Below the pieces are notes generated by a model, which was not told the origin of the DNA, made no database searches, and saw only the letters and a list, made by a program, of their open reading frames with translations. From Salticus scenicus (taxonomy: Eukaryota; Arthropoda; Arachnida; Araneae; Salticidae): a stretch of 64,000 nucleotides of DNA. Each line of letters opens with the position of its first letter. Positions within the stretch are counted from its first letter, which is position 1. Positions 10,785 through 22,883 of the stretch are shown here, piece by piece. The translations under genes were made by a program, and so were the position numbers. Location: assembly GCA_963930645.1 (NCBI GenBank), contig OZ005656.1:269060993-269124992 (forward strand), written 5' to 3'.

Positions 10785-11092
10785 CCTTTGAAATGAAATG
10801 TTTATGTTTACATTCGAAACTGGAAGTCTGCCATTTTTTTTTTCTGGAGTTTTGTGATTTTAAATTAAAATTTTATCAATTTTACAGAAAAAATAAATCA
10901 ATCAAACACATGTAGACAGTAACTTATATATAACTATACCTAAATATCGGAATTAAATTCGGCAGATAATTTCCGTTATTTTTTAATAATTTTTTACAAA
11001 AAATCCAATGGACAGTTAACATAGAAAATCTTTTTCATGGTTCCATGGACAGACAGTGACGTCATCGCTTCACTTGCGTATAGTGATGCTAC
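10785..11092 (+). repeat. Dispersed repeat family D, longest copy
   Basis: Joins the two parts seen separately at 836-960 (reverse) and 1,320-1,562 (forward), so it shows the natural order of the family: 'CCTTTGAAATGAAATGTTTA', a T-tract, 'TTTATCAATTTTACAG', 'ATCCAATGGACAGTTAACAT' and 'CACTTGCGTATAGTGATG'. No coding capacity or terminal repeats found. Confidence 0.55.
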
Positions 11093-12700
11093 ATTATTGT
11101 GTCATAAATTACTGTGTCTATGGTTTTATTTGAGGTTTATGAAATTGCCAGATTTAAAAACTTTCTACTTTTAGGTATTTTTTAATGTAAAGGAATACGT
11201 GTATAAAAGGGAAAAATGGGGGAAAATGCATAAAAAATAAATGTATTTTTAAATACCTTCTTGACATCGTAAGAAAATAATATTTGTATTCGCACCTTCC
11301 GGCTAACCATACCTTTCGAATGATACCATTTTCAACCCTCTACTCCCATAATTAATATGTTAAAAAGGGACAACAAATTTTATGCTTGCCTATTAATATA
11401 TAGATGAAAACTCAACCCGCACACCGGGTAACCGAGGGTACTCATCTCAATGCAAAACTTTAATTGATTTCAACAAGTCGTACATTGAAGTATCACATAT
11501 CCACACATTATACAACGATGGCCTACAAAGCGTCGCTGTGAGAAATGTATAACTTTGTTCGGTGACTATGTAGACAAGTTTGAAGAATAATAAATGAAAA
11601 TTAACTTTCTATATTATTTTTCAGTATAAATTTAGTCATTGCGATATTTTTTTTTACTTTCTCTTACCCATAAAGTAGAGAAAGTATTCTTTTAGGGTCA
11701 AATTTTCGAACGTGGGTTTTTGTTATATTTACACCTTTTGAGGTCCCCTGAATCCAAAAATCATGTTTTTAGCAGTTTGTCTGTGTGTCTGTCTGTCTGT
11801 TATCAGCACATCTCAAGAATAAACAGCAGCAGAACGTTTAAACATGGTATTCTAAATGTGTATGATACAGGGATGAGATGAAGCAAATGGTTCGTGTACA
11901 GGAATACTCAAGAGTATTCAAATACATTACATCTATGGGGAAAATTTCAGATAAGTAGAGTTTAACATCTATGGACTGCATTAAACCAAACGAAATGAAT
12001 ATATATTTTTTATATGCGCTGAAACGTGCCTAATGTAGAATACGGCAGAGAAATCATTCATTGTTCATCTACAAGACTACACAAAAGAACTAGATTATAG
12101 TGCGACAGTAGCTGAAAATTGATGGAAGTGCATTTCAGGTTGTTACGTATATTATTACTATAGGATTATATTTAGGTGCACTATATTGTTTGTACATAAT
12201 CTTCAAAAGATATACAGGGTTGTAAATATTTAAGCGATAACATTCTTTTTTATTGTTAGTGGATGTGCTTTACTAATAATATTTTACCATGTCCAGGAGA
12301 GCTGTTCAGGAATGGAAATTAATTCCTCATACACATATGATAAATAATGTATGTTTTTAAGCTAAATATTCATCGCCTGTTTTTTGTGTATTTACACGTT
12401 TTGAAGCTTCCTGATTACCGTAGTCAAGTTTTTTAAAGTTTGATCTTTGTCTGTGTCTCTTAGAGTAACTTAAAAACGAATAATTTCAGAAGATCCAAAA
12501 GTTGTATTTTCAAATTAATTATAAGTTTGTTGCTGGAAAAGTTTGATCAAGACAGATAAGTTTCAAGGAATGTTGCATGAGAAAGTTGTATGAATAATTT
12601 TAAGTGAACTTTTAATTTTAAGTACAGATTTAAAGTCTATATAAATATAAGTGCAGTAACGAAACGGGACCCCCCCCCTCACACAGAACTAATTATCTAA
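11093..12700. other. Composite of degenerate family A-like heads
   Basis: No gene. Two head modules can be read in plus orientation. At 11,670-11,815: 'AGAGAAAGTATTCTTTTAGG', 'TTACACCTTTTGAGGTCCCC', 'CTGTCTGTCTGT'. At 12,385-12,460: 'TTTACACGTTTTGAAGCTTC', 'GTCTGTGTCTC'. Their bodies differ from family A and from each other. The rest is AT-rich and unassigned. Confidence 0.45.
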
Positions 12701-13904
12701 AACTTCTTCGAAGCCTAATTTGAAATGTTTTAACATAGGTTTACATAACAGTACTCGTTATGTCACCTCTTAATCTGCTACCTGTGTTTATAGCATTAAA
12801 TTTCAGAGTAAGAGTAAGTCGTGTGAGTGACACGCCAGATTATTTAATATCACTTTAATTAATTAGAAATTTTCATTTGACTTGAACAGTAAAAAATGTC
12901 ACAGAAATTTATAAAAAGATTTCTATTAAGGATTTCCAATTACAAAATAAATAAATAAATAAGATAAAAATAAAAATAAAAATAAATAAATATTGGCAAC
13001 TTTGCTAGTTTTACACCTCTAATTTAGGTCTTGATGTAATCTTCCATTGGTGATATCTGCGATTTTATAAGATTTTTAATAACACTTGCATGTATCACAG
13101 ATACACTGTTAAAAATTTCCGAAACATTCCTGCGAAATTTTGATCAGTAATATACTACTACCAATATATACTAGAAATGTCCCTTATATATGTCAGTAAC
13201 CATTAAAAATATACCATTAAAGTTTCTAGTACTTAATTCCTGATAACAGGAACGTTTCGTGGACAAAAGAAACCTGTTATTCTCAGGAATTTGTTTCAAA
13301 CATATAAAAGCAGGAACGTATGCGATTTATAAAATTATAGTTAACAAAAAAAATTTTATGGTGTATCTCGACCGCAGTTTAACATACAACGTTGCAAATA
13401 TGAATATATATTGCAAATAAAATAAAATATAAATAAAGTAAATGCTGAATTATCAGATTATCCAAGCTACTTAAATATATGTTTTTACTCATCATTGATT
13501 TATCATGAAAATTTTTTTGCTCCCATTCACATTGTATTGCATGTGGATACGATTGCTATTATTAGGAATGAACTATATCAATAGCAACAAGAATATGAAT
13601 CTCGGGTAATTTATCCCTAATTGTCTATTCATAAAATTCCCTCTTGTTTTCCAAAGGACGTCTCGCCTATTTTTAAATGTCACCTTGTGAGAGATTTACG
13701 CAGTTAGAGCCGCATAAATATTCCCAAACATATGTTCCTTACTTATTTAGAGTGAACACGCCCGAATGACTCATTTGTCACATTTTTTACTTCTTTTTCC
13801 TGAAGAACTTAGTATATATTCTGCAACACTTAGTCAAGTAGCAAAAAACTTCATTTTGTTTCAATAACAGTGTCAGTTTCCAAAGACAATCATAATTTTG
13901 ACGG
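12701..13904. other. AT-rich stretch without a recognised gene
   Basis: Contains an AAAT/AAATA microsatellite near 12,945-12,990. Nothing else is supported. Confidence 0.5.
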
Positions 13905-14560
13905 TCTATCATTGTATACGGCAAATTACCCCATAACCTATCTATCTGTTCGCGTTCTAGTTAACGTAAATATTATAGTATCTTGAAAATAATATATGTT
14001 ATTCAAATTTACTATAGCATATTTCCCATTAAAAATGGTATAAATAATACGACTGGTTCATATACAGGGACACCAAAAGAATTCCAATGCATTGCGTTCT
14101 TTGAGAGACATTTTTATATATCGTATTTCAATACCATCGTATTGCATAAATCATAATGAAATTGATATTAAATCTTCCCATTAAAAGAATGTTTTCTGGT
14201 ATGAATAGCATTTAAGTTTATAGGGCCTCAACAAAATATTCAGATACATAGATCATTGAAAATTGCTGCAATTGCATATTCGTGTTTGTGTTATGCGTTG
14301 TTAACACCTTCCAACAACGTTCAAGAGTGATTGATTACATCTTAAATTAGCCTATCTGTCTTTCTGTCAGTCTTCGTCTAATTTCCGTTAATATTTATGG
14401 AATGCGTTAATATTAATTTATGTTATTTAGATCCACTATGGCATATTCTCTATATTGAAAATAACAGAAATAGATGATTTGGGTACAGGGACATCCAAAA
14501 GAATGCCAATGTATTGCATTTTATATGAAATGTATTAATAAAAACTAAATTAAATTAATC
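13905..14560 (+). repeat. Family C repeat fragments
   Basis: Plus-oriented pieces of a repeat found at least nine times. Blocks here are 'TATATGTTATTCAAATTTAC', 'TTTCCCATTAAAAATGG', 'ACTGGTTCATATACAGGGAC' and 'CAATGCATTGCGTTC', repeated near 14,430-14,520 as 'ATTCTCTATATTGAAAATAA' and 'GGGTACAGGGACATCC'. In complete copies these follow a head with a GACA repeat and 'CAACTTTGTTGGAAAGTG'. Non-coding. Confidence 0.55.
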
Positions 14561-14639
14561 TTGTACTTCAAAAATTTTAACGAAAATTCCTTTTTTTTTT
14601 TTTTTTTAAATGGCTAATGTACATTTATACTTTTCGAAC

Positions 14640-15300
14640 ACTATAGTGAGGAAAGTATTGTAATCATGTCAAAAATCCGAATTTGAGATTTTGATGTTTC
14701 TATACGTTTCGAGGTCCCCTGAGTCCGTTTCCACTATTTTTACGATGATGTACGTATGTGTGTATGTCTGTGAGTGAACACGCTAGCGTCTAAACGCTTT
14801 GTTCGAATGAGCTGAAAGTTGGTACGTATATTGTAAGTCACTATAGTACGAACCCTATACATTTCGGTGAATCTAGCCCTTATAGTTTTTTTACAGGAAC
14901 ACCAGGAAAAATTCTTTATCATTATTGGCCTATGGGGCCAAATTTTTAAAAGTGCGACAGCGTGTAAACGCTTTATTAATCTGAGCAGAAAATTTGTACA
15001 CATGTTATAGGTCACAGTTCCACGAACTGTATAGATTTTGGTGAATTTAGCACATACAATTTTTTTACAGGGACACAAAGAAAAATTCTTTATCATTATG
15101 GCCTATGGGACCCAATTTTTAAAAGTGCGATAGCATCTAAACGCCTTATTCAATTGAGCTCAAAATTTATATGAATATTATAAATCACTGCTGCACTAAC
15201 TATAAGTATTTTGGTGAATCTAGCATTTATAGGTTTTTACAGGGACACGACGAAAAATTCTTTATCATTATGATCTTATGGGCTCAAAGTTCAGTAGTGT
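14640..15300 (+). repeat. Head module followed by a ~174-bp tandem array
   Basis: The head (14,640-14,770) reads 'GTGAGGAAAGTATTGTAATC', 'TATACGTTTCGAGGTCCCCT' and a GT-rich repeat, matching family A heads in layout. It is followed by about three units. The markers 'TTTTTTTACAGGAACACC', 'TTTTTTTACAGGGACAC' and 'GGTTTTTACAGGGACAC' recur near 14,884, 15,058 and 15,230. Each unit also has 'AAAATTCTTTATCATTAT' and 'AAACGCTTTATT' / 'AAACGCCTTATT'. One minus-strand open frame crosses two units, but it only reflects the repeat. Confidence 0.7.
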
Positions 15301-15697
15301 TAAATAAAACATCGTGTAATATAGGGAGAAAAATACTCAACCACTCTATTATGGTTTTCTCTCTTTTGTTTGTTTAACAACTCCTCTTTCTTTACTTTAT
15401 CTACAAAACTGTTAATTACTCAATGTTCGGAAAGTCGAGTGGAGTCACTCCAGATTTTTAGTGTTGCGATGATATTTTTTAGAATATTATGTGGTGAATA
15501 GGCAAAGTTTAGATGATATACAAGGCTACATAAAAACAATACTTTTGATTCTTTCTCTTTCGAAATAAAGCTACAAAGATGCTTTTCTAAAATTCCTTAC
15601 TGTATAATTAAAGCAAAATATACATTTGTATGCATGCTGCTTTTAGAAAAAGCAATCACTACGTGAGGGCTACACAAAAATAATCTATTATACATAC

Positions 15698-15700
<3 letters not shown>

Positions 15701-15761
<61 letters not shown>
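15701..15761. repeat. (AT)n microsatellite
   Basis: About 30 uninterrupted AT dinucleotides. A poly-Ile/Tyr open frame over it is an artefact. Confidence 0.95.
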
Positions 15762-15764
<3 letters not shown>

Positions 15765-16466
15765 TAAAGAAAAATAAAGAAAAATAAATAAGAATATATT
15801 GTTTTTTCTTTCCTAACTGCAAAATAAATGTTTTTTAAGGCATCATCATAAAGGTAAATGCAATGAAGGCTGAACATGCAACGTTGGAAAGTGTTTCCAG
15901 TCAATGCGAATAACATGAATTTTCGTCTATATTTAATCTACAGCGGATGCAATGTTTATATATAGATACATTATATCTTATAAATAATAGAATTTATTAA
16001 CTCGTGAAATTTTAATTTAAAGTTTTATTTCAATTTTATTCCACGTATAAATAAATATTTTTAAGTCAAAAAATAATTTTCGCACATGATCTAAGCAATT
16101 TCGTTCTTGCTCTTGATTTGATTATTGCTCCAATCATCTAAATTTCTATAAAATTAGATTACGCCCAGAAAATTTAATTTTGAGTATCGGGAATATATCC
16201 CATGAACTGTCTGAGAAATTTTTAAAATTCAAAAATGTGAATAAATTAATTAAAATAACGCTCCGTGGGTATAATCTTTTAATGTGGGACAAATTTATTT
16301 CCAAAAGGGAGCAGACATGCAGGTTCAATATCAAAAGTATAAATACTGCTTACAATTAAGACGGTACGAATGTATTTCTAAGTCTAATTTACAGTCAAAA
16401 TATTGTACTAATATTTTCATAAATCAAAATTAAACCAATACCGTCAAATTCAGTGTAGTTAAAACA
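15762..16466. other. AT-rich stretch, nothing recognised
   Basis: No gene or repeat supported. Confidence 0.5.
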
Positions 16467-16955
16467 AAATTATAATAATTATAAGACTAAAAAAAAAAAA
16501 AAACTTTTTATACAGCATGTTTTAAATTTTCTGATGAATCACAGAGCTCTTATCAATGTCCATAAAATTTTTAAAGTGATAATGACGTCAATTTTTGTGA
16601 GATGCATAATTTAACTTTTTATATTTTTTCAACGTTCACGTTTAATTAAATGTATTTATTTTTATATCGCAAGAAAATGAACTCGTAATTTCTTTTGGCA
16701 ACAATTAAATTATAGCTAATGGCTATTTTAACGCTATTAGGATGTTATTATTTTCATATTTTAATTAATTATAAGAAAACTAATCAAAAATTCGAAAATC
16801 GGACTTCGAAGTATTGTGTTGTCACCGGGTTCTAAGCTACTGTGAAAGTTTCAAATGTGTAGCTAGTAGGGAAGTTAGTTAAAAATAGGTTGCAAGATTT
16901 GTACCGGACAAACAAACAAGAATAGAAGTTAATAAAAACATGGTAAAATTAATAA
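16467..16955 (+). repeat. Dispersed repeat family F, copy 1
   Basis: About 490 bp align almost end to end with 46,081-46,590 in the same orientation. Shared blocks: 'GATAATGACGTCAATTTTTG', 'AACGTTCACGTTTAATTAAA', 'GCAACAATTAAATTATAGC', 'CGAAGTATTGTGTTGTCA', 'GCTAGTAGGGAAGTTAGTTA' and 'GTTAATAAAAACATGGTAAA'. No open frame. Some motifs also occur near 3.0 and 33.3 kb. The terminal structure was not resolved; a non-autonomous Helitron is possible. Confidence 0.7.
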
Positions 16956-17029
16956 CTTCATGCTGTTGCTAACTTCTTGTTCCGATTATTATTAACCTTT
17001 CAACAATATTGAAAAATGTTAATGAGTTC

Positions 17030-17370
17030 AGTTCCTCTGCCAGTTTGTCGGTCCATCTGTCTGTCTGTGGATGTCTCATTTTCGTGAATATTTATATTTA
17101 TTATTCAGATTCACTATATCATTTTTCCAGTTGTAAATGGCTTAAGTAGTGCTACTGGTTTGTGTACAGCGGCTTACAAAAGAATTTAAATGTGTGACAT
17201 TCTATGAGAAGTATTTCTTGAAATCATATTTTAATACCTTTATGCTGCGCAAAACATAATAATAATAATAAAATATTCAGTTACACAAAAGTGTGTTTCT
17301 TACAGATTGCGTTAATATTAGCATTAATAATTGATTTTCACACCACCACCAAGTTATTCAAGTACATTAT
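17030..17370 (+). repeat. Family C repeat copy
   Basis: Head 'TCTGCCAGTTTGTCGGTCCA' with 'CTGTCTGTCTGT', then 'CGTGAATATTTATATTTATT', 'TTCACTATATCATTTTTCC' and 'CTGGTTTGTGTACAGCGGC'. Truncated before the second body unit. Confidence 0.6.
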
Positions 17371-17379
17371 GGCCTATAA

Positions 17380-18640
17380 ATGAAAATTTCTCGAAGTGCA
17401 TTTTTAATTACACTATGCAATATGTTCGTCTATATTTTTGTCTGTGCTGTAAGTAGAATTGGTAAATATTTTATAACATGTGCGGATCGGATGATTTCGT
17501 TTTCGTGTTATTGCTATTATTATTGTAAGAAATTTTTGTCAGTAGATTCTAGAAAAATGTTATATTTTGTAGAACATAAGCCATCTACTTCTATAACATT
17601 AGTTGGAAAGAATACACGACACTGATAAATATACGCTTGTGATAATGCCACTTACTGTGGCATCATCAATTACCAACTAAAACTAAAGATTCAAAATAGA
17701 GCACAAAAGATTCCAATAAAATTCACATGATTTATTGCTATTAAAGGGCATGATGGACATCCTAAAACACTTTTGTAAATTAATGGTTAAATACATACAT
17801 ACTCATTAAAATATAACAATATTAAGTGTAGTAATATTCCTTTAAAACTATTTAAATCAATAAAGTAAAACTCAAAATTTTAATTCTCAAATAAAATAAA
17901 ATAAAATGCTTCCAATTAGATAATTTTTCCTTCAATTTTACATTGTTGTTGTTCAAATATGTATTCTGAACCTATTTGTGTATTACTTAGTACATTCATT
18001 GGCAAGTTAATTTATAAGAATCATTTTAATGCACGCGAATTTCAGGCTTTTCAAATCTAAAATTGTGTTTTAAAATTTAAATTAAGACTAAACACAGATC
18101 TATTTGAATATATAAAGGGTGTCTTCACTATCATTTTTATAAGATTTAGTCTAAAATTAGCGAGGATGGGCGAATTAAAAATAAAATAATAATAGCAATA
18201 ATTTTGATGTCTTTTTAATGTATTTAATATTTCTGTATTTTAACGCAAATGTGATGTATATTTTATTAATATTAAGACGATAATTTACAAACGAGCTTTA
18301 TAATGATAGCTATTCTCTGCCGAAATGGTATTAAGGTGTGTAAGAGGTAAAAAATATTAAGCCATTAATATTACTACTTTGACCAAGTATAATTAAATGT
18401 ACAACATTACTTTGCTTACATATCTCTAGCAGTTCTCCTACCTAACAGTAGTCGTTCCAAATCAATTATTCTTTTCTCTTTATACTAAAGAAATAATTTA
18501 GCCTTTTACAACTTCGCCTAACCTTTTGCAAAATACACTAAAATCTACTAAAATAGGGTATCTCTACAATATCTCGCTTAAAATAAAGCTTTACTTCAAA
18601 TTATAACACTTTAAAAAATCTAGTATACGAACTTCTTTCT
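17380..18640. other. AT-rich stretch without a recognised gene
   Basis: An 81-codon open frame at 17,380-17,625 starts in a family C tail and matches nothing I know. No splice structure or promoter is evident elsewhere. Confidence 0.45.
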
Positions 18641-18649
18641 TCCACGAGA

Positions 18650-18850
18650 CCCGCAACAAGTGGCCGAAAGGTTCCGCTCTCGAATCTAGTCGATGGAAAA
18701 ATTTGAATTCGAACCCAGGTACCACTCGTTGGCCTAGGCGTTCAGAGTTTTTCCTAATTTTCTATGAATCTTGCATGAATACGTGCTAGAATCCTTTAGA
18801 AAGACCCACAGAGTCCTAGGTCCCTAGTGTGGACAATTGACCTTAACCCC
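18650..18850 (+). mobile_element. tRNA-derived SINE
   Basis: The head contains an A-box-like TGGCCGAAAGGTTCCGC (18,661-18,677) and a B-box-like AATTCGAACCCAGG (18,706-18,719), the spacing expected of an internal RNA polymerase III promoter. The body reads 'GGCGTTCAGAGTTTTTCC' and the end 'TCCCTAGTGTGGACAATTGA'. Head, middle and end all correspond to the minus-strand copy at 27,188-27,412, so this is a SINE family of about 200-220 bp rather than a tRNA gene. Expected cloverleaf pairing is not maintained. Confidence 0.65.
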
Positions 18851-18886
18851 TTCACAATTCATACTTTCGTAAATCAATTCTATAAC

Positions 18887-18949
18887 GAAGTATTTCGGTT
18901 AAAATTTTGTGTTATAGTCTATAACACAAAATTTTAACCGAAATACTTC
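18887..18949. repeat. Near-perfect 31-bp hairpin
   Basis: Two 31-bp arms (18,887-18,917 and 18,919-18,949) are exact reverse complements around a single central base. The core is 'TTAAAATTTTGTGTTATAG'. It starts about 37 bp after the SINE end. It could be a minimal palindromic MITE or a replication/repair product. Confidence 0.9.
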
Positions 18950-20629
18950 ATTTTCTTACTTGAGCTGCATTTCTACCGAATCCAAACAAGCAATCCAAGT
19001 CAAACATCAAAGAATTTCTCAAACTTCAAAATTCTACTCCACTACGCGTATGAGGTGTCACAGTAACTCACGTACGATAAACTTTTGATAACGATTCAAT
19101 GAATAATTTCTTATTGGTAAATCATTAGGTGTTAGAATAAAACAGAGACACTGTTGATCTTAATCTCGTTAAAATCATGCCAAAATTTTAAATAGACGAA
19201 ATAGAAGTCTCAGTGAGTAGCACGAAAAGAAAATTTTTTTTTTGCTTGTCGGGTTTTTCTATGATGTTAAATTTACCTTCATCTTATCCATAAAATTAAA
19301 CGAAATGAACAGCTGCATCTTGCCTTAATGTCTGTTCCGAACTGGCTTTTCCTTCTCTTTTCTGCTGGGAAAAACATACATGCTGAGAAAAAAAAAGCGG
19401 GAATGCAAATCTTAATTAATGTTATCCTGTATTCATGTATATAGGATAATATTACATGTTTCTACTCTGTAATTTAGAAACATGAAATAATTATTTTAAA
19501 AGAAATTCATGAAAAATGTAAATTCCACGCCCTTTTTTTTTTCACCTCTGTTACACAGGAAAAAACATTTTGTTGAAATAATAAATATTTTGTTAACCCC
19601 TTAACTACTGACGGTACTTTCAAGTACCGTTAGTTTTAAAAGTGTATAAAATATAATTTATAGAAGATATGTCAAAGATATTTATATGAATAGAACGTAT
19701 ACACCTCTGTTTAATCTCACTGCATGGCACTAGAATCACCATGTAGCTGTTTTTGTTCCAGAAAGCATTTTAAACAGTACTCTCGTTGTTTTTGGCTGAT
19801 CTTGACGTGTGTCATTATTAATTCCTGTATTACCCCAAGAATCTCCCATCAATCTTAGAAAAGACAGAAGGAACTTAAAAGAGTAAATACTTCTTTAAAC
19901 TTTTTTAAGCTTCAAATATCGTTTTCGATCTCTGTGTACCAGTGGTACATTCAGGTATCACCTCACAAAATTGCTCATTCATTACTAGGATGAGGTGATA
20001 TACATAATGTTTATTGCAGATATTTTATTTACAAAATTAGTTGTTTAATTTCCTCCTACTCTATTTGAGAAGATATATCCGGGGGCGAAATGTTCGGGAC
20101 CGAAATTTCCCGGGTACGAAATGCTGGAGGCAAAATTTTCGGATCCCAACATGAACCTTCTTATTAGTTCCTTATTATATGAAACTCTGCCGAGATTTAA
20201 CTAAAGAGATAAATTTCTCTTTTTAAATATAAAACTGTATTTACTACTACTGCTGCCATATCCATAAATATATTTTAGAAAAGAAAAAACTTATTTATTT
20301 ATATTTATTTATTCTTTAACATATTATATTTTTATTTTATTTATTTTGCCGACTGATGTAATTAAAGTGTTTATAAATATAGATATTTGTAATTTATCAC
20401 AATTACCGAGACAAAGGGGATGATATTCTAGTTGTAATATACTAAATAGCGGATTAACAATTCACCGTTGTAATTATATCATCAAATTCCTCGAAATTTT
20501 GTATGAATTTTCAGCAAGTTAAAAATCTATCTATACTTTTGATTAAGAAAAAAAAAAAAAAAAAAAGAACGAAAAATAATGCGGTACATACTTGTTGTAT
20601 CGTATAACTTTCAATGTTCATTGTCTACG
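18950..20629. other. AT-rich stretch without a recognised gene
   Basis: Contains a small hairpin ACGGTACTTTCAAGTACCGT at 19,610-19,629 next to 'TTAACCCCTTAACTAC', possibly a degraded TTAA-type end. At 20,082-20,158 there is a GC-rich degenerate minisatellite (see findings). An A20 tract lies near 20,548. Confidence 0.45.
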
Positions 20630-21700
20630 ATATCATACAACGGAAAAACAGGACTTAAAGGCATACAGATAGACTAATTGAATTCATAATCACTCTTAAA
20701 CATCGTTGGAAAGTGTTAAATATGCTTAACGCAAAAGAAATCGCAGCCCTTAATGTACCTGAATATTTTAGTGTACCAGCGAAAATCTGAAGGTTAACCA
20801 CATCATATTATATACAAAACACTATTTAAGCATATGAACAAGAAATTTCACTTTCTTTATGATTTTTACAGTAGAATGTTATTTAAATGTGAGTTATAAA
20901 AATGACTGTTTTAAAATGGAATGCATTAGCATTTTTTGGGGTGTTCTTACACAGAAACCAGTTGTACAGGACCTATTAATGACATTTTAAATAGGAAACA
21001 TTCCGTAGTGGACTTGAATAACATATATCATTTTTAAGAAATTCCGAAAATATTTTCGGTCACTGGAGATGAGCAAATGGAGAGTCAGACAGACAGATAA
21101 TATCAAATCATCTTCACTCTTAAACATTGTCAGAAACTGTTAAATTGCTTAATTGAAGCGAAAATTAAATTCCAGAAAATTTCCTATAATAGCCATTAAT
21201 GTGACCCTGTAAATCTTAACGCTAATCATGCTATTTTCCATAGAAAACATTCTTTTGTGCATATGTATAACATATTTCAATCTCGTTAAAATTTGTGCAA
21301 AGTATAGTTATTAAAATTCATAGAACGCAATACCTTGAAAAACTTTCGGGTGTCCCTGTACACAAACAAGTTGTGGTATTTACCCCCTTTTGTATTTAGA
21401 AAAAAAATCCTATAGTAAATTTGAACAATATATTTCAATTTCATTCAAATTTGTGTAAAGGTACTAAAATATGTTTTAAAGAAACACCTCTCACTGCACA
21501 CAACGCGTTGGTGAACTTTCGGGTCTCCTTGTACAAAAACGAGTGAAGGTATTCATTGCATTTCAAATAGGGAACATCCTATAGTGAACTTGAATAACAT
21601 TTATTAGTTTCAAGAAATTCCATAAGTATTTACGGGAGCTAGAGCGCGGACAGACAAACCGAACACATTAACACTTTTCAACATTGTTGAAAATTGTTAA
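20630..21700 (-). repeat. Family C repeats in tandem, reverse orientation
   Basis: Successive units each contain 'TCGGGTGTCCCTGTACACAA'-like sequence (near 20,935, 21,348 and 21,515), then 'AATAGGGAACATCC' and 'GTGAACTTGAATAACAT', closing with 'AATATTTACGGGAGCTAGAG', a GACA repeat and 'CATTGTTGAAAATTGTTAAA'. Heads with GACA repeats occur near 20,660, 21,085 and 21,650. Unit length varies between about 180 and 550 bp. Non-coding. Confidence 0.65.
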
Positions 21701-22883
21701 AAATATAGGTTAATGTAAATATTTTGAAATTCATATCTTTTGAGAAGACGAATTTTTCCCTCTATTGAAAATCTATCATTAAAATTGAAACTGTGAAAAT
21801 TTAATACCTTCGATCTGGTTCTTAAGTGTACATTATTTTCTTATTCTTGGCATTTTCGGTACGACCACGATTTTATGCATTAATTAATGAAAAAGAAAAC
21901 ATCTGAATAACTTAAATTTATGTAATAGACATGTACAATAGTACTTCGAAAAAAAAAATGTAGATGTACAGTCACATAAATGCATAAAAAGGAACTTTTT
22001 AGATAAAATATTTCTGAACTCTGGCGCTACTTGGAGAAATATCGTTATATTTAACGGGGGGGAAATCGACAAAAGAACATCTAAGAGCGAACTTCGTCAT
22101 CATAACTGTAATTCAAATTTGATGTTATTCTAATCTGTTTATGGTTCTATTCTAAGCAAGCTTAGCGAATGGCACTCTCCGTTCGTCAACTAGCAAAAGT
22201 AAATCTAAACATGGTTGGTAAAGTTTTATCAATGGTAATCATTGTGACGAGTAACAAATTCTTTAACAACTTCCATGTTTGTTTGTTTTTTTAACAGAAA
22301 TAGCAAAAACAAAACATTCTTTGCTTTTGGAATATTTCTACCAATAATTAGTAATATATATATTATTTTATTTATTTATTTTGAAAACCTGATGGATCTT
22401 ATTCAACTCCATTTCAAATTTAATTTTACTTTTAGCTTATTATTTTTCTTTAGTCAAAGTGCGATAGTTTCTGCACACTGCATTAGAGTGTTTAAAAGAA
22501 TTGTGTGAAAATTCAGAATTGTGCCCTTTTTTTGAACAGCATATCACTGAAATTAAACACGAATCAATGAACAACTTAATCTGTTCCATCTATTAGTGAT
22601 TTCATTTTTTCCCATATAATAATCGTTCCTTCAATCATTTTATTCACAGTTACACATTTACCTTGCGTGTTCATATCCTCCACTAGAATTCTTGAAACAC
22701 TATGTACTATGCATATACATACTTAGAGAATATACAGCTCACAATACAATGCACACAGTATACAATGCACACAAAAACACGTTTACTGTATTGTCTAAAG
22801 GAAAAAGCTTTGATGTTAATAAACATACGTTTAAATTGATGACTCTCCTAAAATTCCAATGTCTTATCTATACTAATATATAC
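21701..22883. other. AT-rich stretch without a recognised gene
   Basis: Several short open frames (21,884-22,072 minus; 22,275-22,508 and 22,692-22,949 plus) are of biased composition and match nothing I recognise. 'TCTATACTAATATATACAAT' near 22,868 resembles a Helitron 5' start but abuts the Tc1-like end. Confidence 0.45.

Noticed and set aside
14740..15096. 118-codon minus-strand open frame with two similar halves
   Set aside because: The similarity reflects the ~174-bp tandem array; the third unit does not keep the frame.
15659..15916. Open frame with poly Ile-Tyr
   Set aside because: Translation of the (AT)n microsatellite.
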